From positions 335,885-399,884 of the forward strand of contig DFXM01000020.1 of assembly GCA_002381695.1 (NCBI GenBank): 64,000 bases of DNA. The letters run 5' to 3'. A model generated the notes under the pieces. The model searched no databases. It was not told the origin of the DNA and worked only from the letters and a program-made list of their open reading frames with translations. The position numbers and the translations under genes are program-made. This document shows positions 41,170-50,251 of the stretch, piece after piece. This DNA comes from Clostridium sp. UBA4108. GTDB taxonomy: Bacteria > Bacillota > Clostridia > Clostridiales > Clostridiaceae. The stretch's first letter is position 1. Each line of letters starts with the position of its first letter.

Positions 41170-42288
41170 ATGAGAGCTCTTCTTATAGAGGATGAACAAC
41201 CAACTTTAGAATTGATGAAAATGGTTATAAAGAAAAATAAAAACTTAGAGATAGTAGGAAAATTCACTAATCCTGAGGAGGTATTAGAAAATATAGTAAG
41301 CATTTCTCCAGATGTTATTTTCATGGATATAGAGATGCCTTATATGAATGGGGTAGATTTAGCAAGGGAAGTATTGAAGCTTGATGAAAATATACAAATA
41401 GTTTTTGTAACTGCTTACGAAAAATATGCTGTGGGAGCATTTCAAGTTAATGCAGTGAACTATATATTGAAACCTATTATGGAAGTAGATTTAAATATAA
41501 CTGTAAATAGATTATTAAAAAATTATAGTTTAAGAAAAAATACTTCATTATTAAGTAAGCAAAATCAAATATTTTCTTTAGGGAATTTTAAGGTTTATGG
41601 ATATGCAGGTAGTGAGGTTAGGTGGCCTACTGCAAAGGTTAAAGAGTTATTTGCATATTTTATTTATAGAAATGGAGAAGAAATAGATAAATGGAAGCTT
41701 TGTGATATATTGTGGCCAGATTCGCCTCCTAAAAAAGCAGAACATAGTTTGCACAGTGCAATTTATAGATTAAAATCAGCTTTAAAAAATGCAGGTATAG
41801 AGGATATAGTGAGATACGAAAATGGGAAATATAGGATAAAATTGGAAAAATTTTATTGTGATGCTTGGGAATTTGAAAGTTTTATTAAGGATAATCCATC
41901 GGTGGGAAAAGAAAATGTAATTAATTATAAGAGGATTATTGATATATATAAAGGTAGGATGTTTGAGGATGCACATTATTTTTGGGCTATGGAATTAAAT
42001 GAAAAATTTGAAGGTTATTATTTAAGAAGTATGAAAAATTTAACTAAATTTTATATGAAAAATAAACTTTATAGCAATGGAGAAGAATATTTAAGAAAAG
42101 TAATTAAGAGGGATCCTTTTGATGAAGAAGCTCATGAATTGCTTATGCAAATATATTTTTATCTAAGAGATAAAGTTAAGTTAGTAAGTCATTATAATAG
42201 CCTAAGTGCATTATTTAAAGAAGAACTTAACATAGAACCTAAAGAATCAACTAAGAAGTTATATAAAATTTTATTAATGAAATTATAA
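41170..42288 (+). CDS. Response regulator with SARP-like (winged helix + BTAD) output
   Basis: A 372-residue cytoplasmic transcription regulator. Residues 1-120 are a receiver (LLIEDEQPT, phospho-Asp in VIFMDIEMPYMNG, VTAYEKYAVGAF, NYILKPI). About 140-230 form an OmpR-like winged helix (FKVYGYAGSEVRWPTAKVKELFAYFIYRNGEEIDKWKLCDILWPD...AEHSLHSAIYRLKSAL), and the C-terminal ~140 residues are a bacterial transcriptional activation domain (helical repeats, YLRKVIKRDPFDEEAHELLMQIY). This SARP-type architecture is known from antibiotic regulators. ATG 41170 is chosen because AGGGG (41156-41160) lies 9 nt upstream; ATG 41161 abuts it. It is 32 nt after the kinase, its likely partner. Confidence 0.9.
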   Translation: MRALLIEDEQPTLELMKMVIKKNKNLEIVGKFTNPEEVLENIVSISPDVIFMDIEMPYMNGVDLAREVLKLDENIQIVFVTAYEKYAVGAFQVNAVNYILKPIMEVDLNITVNRLLKNYSLRKNTSLLSKQNQIFSLGNFKVYGYAGSEVRWPTAKVKELFAYFIYRNGEEIDKWKLCDILWPDSPPKKAEHSLHSAIYRLKSALKNAGIEDIVRYENGKYRIKLEKFYCDAWEFESFIKDNPSVGKENVINYKRIIDIYKGRMFEDAHYFWAMELNEKFEGYYLRSMKNLTKFYMKNKLYSNGEEYLRKVIKRDPFDEEAHELLMQIYFYLRDKVKLVSHYNSLSALFKEELNIEPKESTKKLYKILLMKL

Positions 42289-42318
42289 ACAGAGAATTAA
42301 GTTTCTCTGTTTTTTTTG
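42288..42318 (+). terminator. Intrinsic terminator after the response regulator gene
   Basis: AACAGAGAA pairs with TTCTCTGTT around a short loop, followed by seven to eight Ts. The T-run abuts the first TTGTGAT repeat of the adhesin control region. Confidence 0.85.
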
Positions 42319-42333
42319 TGATAATTTTGTGAG
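42316..42333 (+). promoter_or_regulatory. Two heptamer direct repeats at 11-bp period upstream of the adhesin
   Basis: TTGTGAT (42316-42322) and TTGTGAG (42327-42333) start exactly 11 bp apart and match the block at 37771-37810. They lie about 100 nt before the adhesin start codon; TATAAA at 42347-42352 is a possible -10. Confidence 0.6.
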
Positions 42334-42431
42334 TATTAAATATTATTATAAAAATAAGTGTTTTTTTAACAATAAATATTTATTAAAGAGTTTAAAACAC
42401 TCAGTAATTAATTTATGATAGGAGGATTATA

Positions 42432-45400
42432 TTGAAATTTTCAGGTAAAAAAAGCAGATTCATAATAATTATGCTAACAATTTGCACATTTTTAATCCAG
42501 ACCTCTTTGCCTGTATATGCTTTTAATGGTGATAATTTAGGGCCCAAGGAAATCAATACTATTACATCCGTAGTTATGAAGGACCCATCAGGTAATGTAA
42601 TTGACGAGAATTCTGAAGTTCCTATAGAACAGGGTTCAAAAGTGTCCTTGTTTTATACTTGGGAAATTAAACAGGAACAAGAAATCAATAACGGTGATTA
42701 TACAATAGTTCAAGTTCCTAAAGCATTTAGTATATTTAATTCAGTTGAAGGAGATCTTCTTTTAAACGGAGGAGAGAGTGTAGGTAAATTCTATTTAGCT
42801 GAGGATGGAGAGCTAAAATTAGTCTATAACGAATATGCTGCTAGCCATTCTGAAGTATTAGGGACAGTAAAATTTAATACAGAATTTAATAGAGAAATTA
42901 TTAGAGGAGAAAATCCGGTAAAGATAGTTTTTCCTATATCGGAAGAAGAAACGAAGGAATTCACAATAAGATTTAGACCTGATAATGTTGATGGGCCTGT
43001 AGAGAAAATGGGGAAGGCAAATAAAGCAGTTAATGCTGATAAGATTACATGGACAATTGATGTAAATAAATCTTTAGATAAAATTGATGGAGCCATAGTG
43101 GAAGACATTTTAGGTGAAGGGATGGAGCTAGACAAAGATTCCATAAGTATATATAAATTAAATGTGAATCTTGATGGTGGTACAACCTTAGGAGATTTAG
43201 TTACATCAGATAAATATAATATAATTGAAACAGAAGGTGGATTTAAAGTAGAATTAAGAAATATAAATACTGCCTATAGGATAATATACGATGCTGATAT
43301 TATTGGTAGGAGTAATACTATATTTGAAAATACTGCAAATTTCTTAGGGTCAGAATCTACTGCTAAAGTTACTATAACTAAAGGAAATAATATAGAAAAA
43401 AATGGGAAGCCTGATAAATTCTTTAATAGTAATAAAATAACATGGACAATTGATATTAATAAGTCCTTGTCTGAAGTAAAGAATGCAGTAGTAGAGGATA
43501 ATTTGCAAGCTGGATTAGCATTGGATAAAGCTTCAATAAAGGTGTATAAAGTTACTTTAGATGATAAAGGAAATATAGCTAATAAGGAGCTTATTGAATC
43601 AGAATATACAGTAGAGTATACTCCAGATGAAAATCCTAATAATTTTAAAATAAATTTAGGAAACATCAACAGTGTGTATCAAATAGAATATGACACAGAT
43701 ATTATAGATAAAAGTAAAATTAGATTTGAAAATAAGGCAAGTTTCTTAGAAGATGAAGATTCTGCAGTAGTAAATGTGGAAAGAGGAAAAGAAATATCTA
43801 AGAAAGGAAAGGCTATTGTAAATTATGATGAAAAATATATTATTTGGACAATTGATATAAATACAGCTGAAAAGAATATAGAGAATGCTCTAGTTGAAGA
43901 TAGTTTTTCACCAGGATTAAATTTAGTTGAAGATTCATTAAAGGTTTATAAACTAAAACTCGATGATAAGGGTAATGCAACCATAGAGGGTGATTCTCTC
44001 TCTGATTATAAGGCAGAGGATATCACAAAGGAAGAAGATGGAACTACGAAATTTAAAGTAAACTTAGGTGATATTAACAGTGCCTATAGAATAGAGTATA
44101 GAACTGGTATTATCGATAGTAACCAACAAAATTTTACCAATAAAGTAACTGTTGGAGGAGTTGGCACAGGTACAAGTACTGTAAATAATCCAGCTCCAGT
44201 TAATGGGTTCAATAAAGAAAAGGGTAGCATAGATTATTCTGATAATACCATGAGTTGGAAAATTACAGTAAATCCGATAAAAGAGTCAATAAAAGATCTT
44301 GTTATAGATGATACCTTTACAAATGGTGGACTAACTATGCTAGAAGAAACCCTAGTGATTAAGAAAGGTAATACTGAATTAATTAGAGATAATGATTATA
44401 TTTTAGATTATATAGAAGAAAATGATTGGTCTAAAGGATTCAAAGTAATATTTAAAAATCCTGTTCAGGGTGCAATATATACAATTACCTATAAAACCAA
44501 GTTTGTCTCTGAAATGGATTCAAACAATGCAACACAGTCAGAATATGTTAATAAAGCGATTTTTAGTTGGGAGGGAGCAGTAACTCCTATAGAAAAAACT
44601 GCAATTCAAAAGATATCAGGTATTGCAAGTAACAATGGCAACAAATCAGGAAAGCTAGATAGAGATAAGAAAGAGATTACTTGGAATATTAATCTTAACT
44701 ATTTATCTAAAAAAATGAATGATATTATAGTGGAAGATAGTATAGAAAGTAACCAAAAGATTGATTTGAATTCTATAGAAATTTATGAATATACCGTTGA
44801 TAAAGATGGAACAATGAAGCTTGGAAGTAAATTAGATGGTGATAGGTACATCATAGAGGAGTTAAAAGAACAAAAGTTTAAAGTTAAAATTAAGGGTCCC
44901 ATTAGCACTCCCTATAGAGTTATATTTAAAACTAAAATTGTAGGAGTATCACAAAAAGAGTATACAAATAATGCAATTATAAATAATGATGTAACTTATA
45001 GTGGGAAAGTAAGCTATTCAGATTCAGAAAAATTTGTAGAAAAGGATGGAGAACAACGAGGAAACAACATTGGATGGAAAATTGAGGTAAACAAGAGCTC
45101 CTCAGAAATTGAAAATGCTGTTTTAATAGACACATTAAGTATAGGACAAGAGCTTTTATTAGATAGTTTTAGAGTTTATAAAAAATCAGATAATAGTCCT
45201 TTTACAAACTATAAGATACATGTTGAAGAGCCTGATTTAGTATCTGGAACTCAAATTTTTAAGTTTGAATTTTTAGAGAAAATTGATTCAATGTATATAA
45301 TCGAATATAAATCCTTAATTACCACAGAAATAGATAAGACAAAAATTACAAATGAAGTGTATTTTGAAGGAGACGGAATATCCACAGAAAATCAGCCTTT

Positions 45401-47201
45401 TGAAAAAGAAATAATCGTAAGAGTCACCAATGGATCAGGAACTGGAAGTGGTAAGCTTGGTAGTTTAAAAATAATTAAGGTTGATGGTAATGATAAGGAA
45501 ACTAAGCTAGAGGGAGTAGAATTTAAATTATATGATGCTAAAAATAAGCTTATAGGAAAGGCAAAAACTAATGAAGAAGGCGTTCTGCAAGTACCAAATC
45601 TCAAATTTGGGAAATATATATTAGAAGAAACAGAGACAGTTTCAGGATATCAAATTATTCCTGAAAATAAGAATATTGAAGTATCCGTAGATTCAGAGGG
45701 AAGTAAAGAAATAATTGTAGAAAACTATAAATTAGGCTCTATAATAATACAAAAGGCAGACAGTAAAGATAAAACGAAATTATTATCTGGAGCAGAATTT
45801 AAAGTTATAAATTCCCAAGGAGATTCAGTAGCAAGGGCTATAACGGATGCTAATGGCATAGCTAAAATAGAAAACTTAACATTTGGTGCATATAAAATAG
45901 TAGAAGTAAAAGCACCTATAGGATATGAATTAGATAGTACTGAGCATTCAGTGATTGTAAGTAAAGATAATACCATAATTAATATGGATATAAAAAATGA
46001 TGAAAAAATAGTACTACCTGGTGAAGTATATGGTTCAATAATAATTCAAAAATTGGATAGTAAGGATGAGACAAAATTATTATCTGGTGCATTATTTGAA
46101 ATTAAAAATTCAAAAGGAGAGTCACTAGGAACTATCGCAACAGGCGCCGATGGTATAGCTAAAGTAGAAAATTTAGCACTAGGTGAATATAAAATAATAG
46201 AAATAAAAGCACCTACAGGATATAAGCTAGATAGTACTGAACATTCAGTAATTATAAGTAAGGAAAGTACTATAGTTAAGTTAGATATAAAAAACAATGC
46301 AAAATCAGTTGAACCAGAAAACCCAGGGAATCCAGGAAACCCGGGGAATCCAGGAAATCCAGGAAATCCAAATGAACCCAAAAATCCTGAAAAAGAATAT
46401 GGATCAATAAGTATAAGGAAGGTAGATAGCAAAGATCAAACAAAGTTATTAACTGGAGCTTCATTTGAGATCAGAAATTCAAAAGGAAAAATAGTAGCAA
46501 CAATAGTAACAGGTAATAATGGAATAGCTAAAGTAGAAAATTTAGCATTTGGGCAATACAAAATAGTAGAAATAAAAGCACCTACAGGATATAAGCTAGA
46601 TAGCACTGAGCATTCGGTAACTATAAGTAAGAATAATAGTATAGTTCAATTAATAATAAAGAATGATGGAGAAGTAATAGTACCAGGAGAACCATATGGA
46701 ACAATAAGCATCAAGAAGATAGACAGTAAAGATAAAACAAAACTATTGCCTGAAGCTATATTTGAGATTAGAGATTCAACAGGAAACTTAGTAACAACAG
46801 TAACAACTGATATAAATGGTATAGTAAAAGTGGAGAGCCTAGAATTTGGAGAGTATAGAATAGCAGAAGTAAAAGCACCTAAAGGATATCAATTAAATTC
46901 AAATGAGATAAAGGTATCTATAGATGAAAAAGATCCGTATATTGAAATAACTATAGAAAATGAAAAAGATAGTTCAGTGGATTCAAACAATCCAAACAAT
47001 CCAAGTAATCCAAGTAATCCAGATGGTCAAAGTAGCTCTAACAATAATAGTGGTGGAAAAACTCAATCTGGTTCAGGTCCAAGGCTACCTCAAACTGGAG
47101 GAAATATAAATAATAGAATTTATATGTTTTTAGGGGTTATATTTATTGTTGCAGGGTTTGGAGTTTTGCTTAAAAGGAAAAGATTAGATAAGAGAAGTTA
47201 A
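42432..47201 (+). CDS. Sortase-anchored adhesin with six Cna-like modules and five CnaB/SpaA domains
   Basis: A 1589-residue surface protein. A signal peptide (to about residue 30, LPVYAF) is followed by an N-terminal domain, then six ~132-142-residue modules, each opening with a Trp strand (TWTIDVNKSLDKI, TWTIDINKSL, IWTIDINTAEKN, SWKITVNPIKES, TWNINLNYLSKK, GWKIEVNKSSSE; near residues 203, 335, 470, 606, 748, 880). Five SpaA/CnaB prealbumin-like domains follow (from about 1010, 1101, 1199, 1323, 1422), with the Lys and Glu expected for isopeptide bonds. A (PGN)5 spacer, a Pro/Asn/Ser linker, LPQTG at 1552-1556, a membrane helix and a basic tail end it. TTG 42432 follows AGGAGG at 7 nt. It probably binds host or environmental polymers. 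Confidence 0.92.
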   Translation: MKFSGKKSRFIIIMLTICTFLIQTSLPVYAFNGDNLGPKEINTITSVVMKDPSGNVIDENSEVPIEQGSKVSLFYTWEIKQEQEINNGDYTIVQVPKAFSIFNSVEGDLLLNGGESVGKFYLAEDGELKLVYNEYAASHSEVLGTVKFNTEFNREIIRGENPVKIVFPISEEETKEFTIRFRPDNVDGPVEKMGKANKAVNADKITWTIDVNKSLDKIDGAIVEDILGEGMELDKDSISIYKLNVNLDGGTTLGDLVTSDKYNIIETEGGFKVELRNINTAYRIIYDADIIGRSNTIFENTANFLGSESTAKVTITKGNNIEKNGKPDKFFNSNKITWTIDINKSLSEVKNAVVEDNLQAGLALDKASIKVYKVTLDDKGNIANKELIESEYTVEYTPDENPNNFKINLGNINSVYQIEYDTDIIDKSKIRFENKASFLEDEDSAVVNVERGKEISKKGKAIVNYDEKYIIWTIDINTAEKNIENALVEDSFSPGLNLVEDSLKVYKLKLDDKGNATIEGDSLSDYKAEDITKEEDGTTKFKVNLGDINSAYRIEYRTGIIDSNQQNFTNKVTVGGVGTGTSTVNNPAPVNGFNKEKGSIDYSDNTMSWKITVNPIKESIKDLVIDDTFTNGGLTMLEETLVIKKGNTELIRDNDYILDYIEENDWSKGFKVIFKNPVQGAIYTITYKTKFVSEMDSNNATQSEYVNKAIFSWEGAVTPIEKTAIQKISGIASNNGNKSGKLDRDKKEITWNINLNYLSKKMNDIIVEDSIESNQKIDLNSIEIYEYTVDKDGTMKLGSKLDGDRYIIEELKEQKFKVKIKGPISTPYRVIFKTKIVGVSQKEYTNNAIINNDVTYSGKVSYSDSEKFVEKDGEQRGNNIGWKIEVNKSSSEIENAVLIDTLSIGQELLLDSFRVYKKSDNSPFTNYKIHVEEPDLVSGTQIFKFEFLEKIDSMYIIEYKSLITTEIDKTKITNEVYFEGDGISTENQPFEKEIIVRVTNGSGTGSGKLGSLKIIKVDGNDKETKLEGVEFKLYDAKNKLIGKAKTNEEGVLQVPNLKFGKYILEETETVSGYQIIPENKNIEVSVDSEGSKEIIVENYKLGSIIIQKADSKDKTKLLSGAEFKVINSQGDSVARAITDANGIAKIENLTFGAYKIVEVKAPIGYELDSTEHSVIVSKDNTIINMDIKNDEKIVLPGEVYGSIIIQKLDSKDETKLLSGALFEIKNSKGESLGTIATGADGIAKVENLALGEYKIIEIKAPTGYKLDSTEHSVIISKESTIVKLDIKNNAKSVEPENPGNPGNPGNPGNPGNPNEPKNPEKEYGSISIRKVDSKDQTKLLTGASFEIRNSKGKIVATIVTGNNGIAKVENLAFGQYKIVEIKAPTGYKLDSTEHSVTISKNNSIVQLIIKNDGEVIVPGEPYGTISIKKIDSKDKTKLLPEAIFEIRDSTGNLVTTVTTDINGIVKVESLEFGEYRIAEVKAPKGYQLNSNEIKVSIDEKDPYIEITIENEKDSSVDSNNPNNPSNPSNPDGQSSSNNNSGGKTQSGSGPRLPQTGGNINNRIYMFLGVIFIVAGFGVLLKRKRLDKRS
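43030..45400 (+). repeat. Six tandem adhesin modules (protein-level repeat)
   Basis: Six divergent ~400-nt units within the adhesin gene, each encoding a (T/S/G)W-(T/K/N)-I-x-(V/I/L)-N start, an (V/I)-(E/D/I)-D motif about 18 residues later, and a YRI-(I/E)-Y-like strand near its end. Similarity is clear in protein but low in DNA, so the duplication is old. Confidence 0.75.
45459..46950 (+). repeat. Five tandem CnaB/SpaA domain repeats with (PGN)5 spacer
   Basis: Units begin near 45459, 45735, 46030, 46401 and 46698 with G-(S/T)-(L/I)-x-I-x-K. Units 2-4 share long near-identical stretches (KLLSGA, ENLxFGxYKIVE, KAPTGYKLDSTEHSV), so these duplications are recent. Five PGN codon triplets lie at 46323-46367 between units 3 and 4. 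Confidence 0.85.
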
Positions 47202-47231
47202 ATAAAGAAAATTTTAATAATTAGAAAATGT

Positions 47232-47276
47232 AAAATGAGTTATAAGTAACGTAGTAGTACTTATAGCTCATTTTTT
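47232..47276 (+). terminator. Intrinsic terminator after the adhesin gene
   Basis: A 16-bp stem AAATGAGTTATAAGTA / TACTTATAGCTCATTT with one G-T pair is followed by TTT. Confidence 0.88.
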
Positions 47277-47406
47277 AGTAAAGCTCTATAATATACTGCT
47301 AAATCAATTCATTTGATTTTTATAATACTTATTTAAATAATCCAAATATATTATAAAAAATCTAAATATAGTGCAAGACATAAAAGTATAACCCTGTTAA
47401 TATAAA

Positions 47407-47445
47407 TGATAATGGTTATCAAATTAAAATGATTACCAGTTATCT
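47407..47445. promoter_or_regulatory. Fur-type operators upstream of the siderophore operon
   Basis: TGATAATGGTTATCA (47407-47421) matches the 7-1-7 Fur consensus TGATAATNATTATCA with a single mismatch. A second, poorer palindrome (TGATTACCAGTTATC, 47430-47444) lies 23 bp downstream. Both sit just before the first permease gene, so iron-dependent repression is likely. Confidence 0.75.
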
Positions 47446-47479
47446 TATTAAATAATAAAACATAGGTGGAGGATTACTA

Positions 47480-48433
47480 ATGAAAAAAAGATATCTACTA
47501 GTGATATTAATTATATTATCTGTGATATCTCTGTTTATAGGAGTAACTAATATAAATATAAACGATATAGTTAATTTTGATAATCAAAAAATAGAAGTTT
47601 TACTTATAAGTAGAGTGCCAAGATTAATAAGTATCATTGTAGCGGGAATAGGGCTGAGTATAAGTGGACTTATTATGCAGCAGATAAGCAGAAATAAATT
47701 TGTATCTCCTACTACAGCAGCAACAGTAGATTTTGCAAAACTTGGGATTTTAGTTGCTATGCTCATTTTTACATCTGCAACTATAATGGAGAAGATGATT
47801 ATATCTTTCATTTTTTCTATGTTGGGTACAATGGTGTTTATGAAGATGACCAAAAAAATAAAATTTAGAAATATAGTTTTTATACCATTAATCGGGATGA
47901 TGCTAGGAAAGGTGATTAATTCTATAACTACATTTTTTGCCTATAAATATGATTTAATACAAAGTATTTCTTCATGGATGGAGGGGGATTTATCCATAGT
48001 TATGAAGGGAAGCTATGAGCTATTATATTTAAGTATACCAGTTGTGGTAATAGCTTTTTTATATGCTAACAAATTTACCATAGCAGGCATGGGAGAAGAT
48101 TTTTCTATTAGTTTAGGACTAAATTATAATTCCGTGGTAAATATAGGGCTGGGTATTGTAGCTTTAATATCCTCAGTAACAATTATAACCGTAGGTAATA
48201 TTCCTTTTTTAGGATTAATAGTTCCTAATATAGTGACAATGTACATGGGAGACAACTTAAAGAATGCTTTATATCATACAGCATTAATAGGTCCGATTTT
48301 TTTGCTAGTATGTGATATTTTAGGACGAGTTATTATATTCCCTTTTGAAATATCAATAGGATTAATGGTTGGAGTAATCGGAAGCATAATTTTCCTTTAC
48401 ATGATTGTAAGGAGGCTTGCTTATGAAGAATAA
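47480..48433 (+). CDS. Siderophore ABC transporter permease (FecCD family, YclN-like)
   Basis: A 317-residue membrane permease of the FecCD/BtuC type with about nine hydrophobic segments. Family blocks are RVPRLISIIVAGIGLSISGLIMQQISRNKFVSPTTAATVDFAKLG and, near the C-terminus, PFLGLIVPNIVTMYMGDNLKNALYHTALIGPIFLLVCDILGR. It is the first gene of a four-gene permease-permease-ATPase-binding-protein operon whose order matches B. subtilis yclNOPQ (petrobactin/catecholate siderophore uptake). ATG 47480 follows GGTGGAGG. The two permeases are expected to form a heterodimer. Fur-type boxes precede it. Confidence 0.9.
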   Translation: MKKRYLLVILIILSVISLFIGVTNININDIVNFDNQKIEVLLISRVPRLISIIVAGIGLSISGLIMQQISRNKFVSPTTAATVDFAKLGILVAMLIFTSATIMEKMIISFIFSMLGTMVFMKMTKKIKFRNIVFIPLIGMMLGKVINSITTFFAYKYDLIQSISSWMEGDLSIVMKGSYELLYLSIPVVVIAFLYANKFTIAGMGEDFSISLGLNYNSVVNIGLGIVALISSVTIITVGNIPFLGLIVPNIVTMYMGDNLKNALYHTALIGPIFLLVCDILGRVIIFPFEISIGLMVGVIGSIIFLYMIVRRLAYEE

Positions 48434-49373
48434 AAAAATTCTAATGTTTTTATCTATAATATCAATATTTCTAGTAGGTATTTTTCTTATGGGAGGTCTT
48501 AATAAAGGGAATTTTGAATATGCAATTTATAGGCGTGTACCTAAGATATATGCAATGCTTTTAACTGGTGGAGCAATAGGATTTTCATCCCTTATATTTC
48601 AGACCATAACTAATAATAGAATATTGACCCCAAGTATACTTGGATTAGATTCTCTATACATATTGTTGCAAACAACCCTAATATTTTTACTTGGATCAAA
48701 TAGTGGAATTATTAGTGGGAAAAATGTTAATTTTATTATCTCTATAATCATAATGATTTTATTTTCAACCCTTATTTACAGATTTTTGTTTAAAAAAGGA
48801 AGTAAAAATATATTTTCTTTATTATTAATTGGAATAGTGTGTGGAACTTTATTTGAAAGTTTAACTACCTTTATGCAGGTACTTATAGATCCTATTGAGT
48901 TTCAAGTGGTACAAGATAAAATGATGGCAAGCTTTAATAATGTAAATACAGATATATTGATAATGTCAAGTATAGTTATTATTTTTGCTGTCGCATACAG
49001 CTATGAATTTTTAAAAGAATTAGATGTAATGTCACTAGGAAGAGAAGAAGCAATTAATCTTGGAGTTGATTATGATAAGGTAGTTAAAAAGATGCTAGTG
49101 GTTGTGGTTCTTTTAACTTCTGTATCTACAGCATTGGTTGGACCAATAACTTTCTTAGGATTATTAGTGGTAAATATATCAAGGCAGCTTATTAAGACAT
49201 ATAAGCACAGTGAACTCGGAATAGCGACCTTTTTAGTAAGTATTATAGCAGTGGTTGGAGGACAATTTATTGTTGAACGTATACTGAATTTTGGAATGAC
49301 CGTAAGCGTAATTATTAACTTCATAGGTGGAATATACTTTATTTATTTAGTTATGAAGGAGAGAGCGAAATGA
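48423..49373 (+). CDS. Siderophore ABC transporter permease (FecCD family, YclO-like)
   Basis: A 316-residue second FecCD-type permease. Its blocks are RRVPKIYAMLLTGGAIGFSSLIFQTITNNRILTPSILGLDSLY and VGPITFLGLLVVNISRQLIKTYKHSELG, with about nine hydrophobic stretches. I choose ATG 48423 because GGAGG (48411-48415) lies 7 nt upstream; the listed TTG at 48417 is too close. The start overlaps the previous gene by 11 nt, so translation is coupled. It is the YclO-like half of the heterodimeric channel. Confidence 0.9.
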   Translation: MKNKKILMFLSIISIFLVGIFLMGGLNKGNFEYAIYRRVPKIYAMLLTGGAIGFSSLIFQTITNNRILTPSILGLDSLYILLQTTLIFLLGSNSGIISGKNVNFIISIIIMILFSTLIYRFLFKKGSKNIFSLLLIGIVCGTLFESLTTFMQVLIDPIEFQVVQDKMMASFNNVNTDILIMSSIVIIFAVAYSYEFLKELDVMSLGREEAINLGVDYDKVVKKMLVVVVLLTSVSTALVGPITFLGLLVVNISRQLIKTYKHSELGIATFLVSIIAVVGGQFIVERILNFGMTVSVIINFIGGIYFIYLVMKERAK

Positions 49374-50125
49374 TTGAAGTAAAAAACATAACAAAGATAT
49401 ATGGAAATAAAAAAGTAGTAGAGGATGTTTCCTTAAAGATACATGAAGGAAAGATAACCTCCTTTATAGGACCAAATGGGGCAGGAAAAAGTACACTGTT
49501 ATCTATAATTAGTAGATTAATTAAAAGAGATAGTGGAGAGGTACTGATTGATGGTAAAGAAATTTTACAGTGGGATAATAAAGAGCTAGCAAAGAAGATC
49601 TCTATACTTAAGCAATCTAACAATATAAATATAAAACTAACTATTAGGGAATTAGTGAGTTTTGGAAGATTTCCGTACTCACAGGGGAACTTAGGAAAGG
49701 AGGATTTAGAACATATTGATAGAGCCATTGAATATATGAAGCTAAAGGATATTGAAAATAAATATCTAGATGAGCTTAGTGGCGGACAAAGACAAAGAGC
49801 ATATATAGCAATGGTTATAGCTCAAAATAGCGATTATATTCTTTTAGATGAACCCCTTAATAATTTAGATATGAAGCATTCAGTTGAAATTATGAAAATA
49901 CTTAGAAATCTAGTAGATGAACTAGGTAAGACTGTGATTATAGTTATACATGATATAAATTTTGCTTCTTGTTATTCAGATTATATTGTGGCGTTAAAAG
50001 ATGGAAAAGTAGTAAAAGATGGCTTAGCAAAGGAAACAATTCAAAAGCATGAGCTAGAAAACATATATGAAATAAAATTCAATATACAAAACATTGATAA
50101 CAGAAATATCTGTGTATATTTTTAA
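49370..50125 (+). CDS. Siderophore ABC transporter ATP-binding protein (YclP-like)
   Basis: A 251-residue ABC ATPase. Walker A is FIGPNGAGKSTLLS (residues 32-45), the Q-loop ISILKQSNNI, the signature LSGGQRQRAYIAM and Walker B DYILLDEPLNNLD, followed by the switch His in IIVIHDINFA. It energises iron-siderophore import through the two upstream permeases. It overlaps the preceding gene by 4 nt (ATGA). The C-terminal residues 215-251 are a short family-typical extension. Confidence 0.93.
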   Translation: MIEVKNITKIYGNKKVVEDVSLKIHEGKITSFIGPNGAGKSTLLSIISRLIKRDSGEVLIDGKEILQWDNKELAKKISILKQSNNINIKLTIRELVSFGRFPYSQGNLGKEDLEHIDRAIEYMKLKDIENKYLDELSGGQRQRAYIAMVIAQNSDYILLDEPLNNLDMKHSVEIMKILRNLVDELGKTVIIVIHDINFASCYSDYIVALKDGKVVKDGLAKETIQKHELENIYEIKFNIQNIDNRNICVYF

Positions 50126-50251
50126 AATATGACTCTATTTTAAATAGGTATTAATTATGAATTACAAATGGTTTACTTCGCAATAATATTGCAATTCATA
50201 ATCAATATTATATTAAAACAGAGATTAAAAATAAATTTAAGAGGTGGGAAA

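Noticed and set aside
42334..42431. Cyclic-di-GMP riboswitch upstream of the adhesin
   Set aside because: Clostridial adhesins often have one, but I could not find the conserved GCAAAGCC-type or class II core motifs here; the only structure is the upstream terminator and heptamer pair.
43030..45400. Possible frameshift or gene fusion in the adhesin because of its many repeats
   Set aside because: The frame is continuous from signal peptide to LPQTG with regular module spacing; no internal start or stop signals a break.
46323..46367. Short tandem DNA repeat that could look like a CRISPR or satellite
   Set aside because: It is five in-frame Pro-Gly-Asn codon triplets inside the adhesin gene; the period is 9 nt and there are no spacers.
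50168..50251. Upstream in-frame start for the siderophore-binding protein
   Set aside because: No ribosome site, and the added hydrophobic stretch does not supply a lipobox Cys; ATG 50252 has AAGAGGTGGG.
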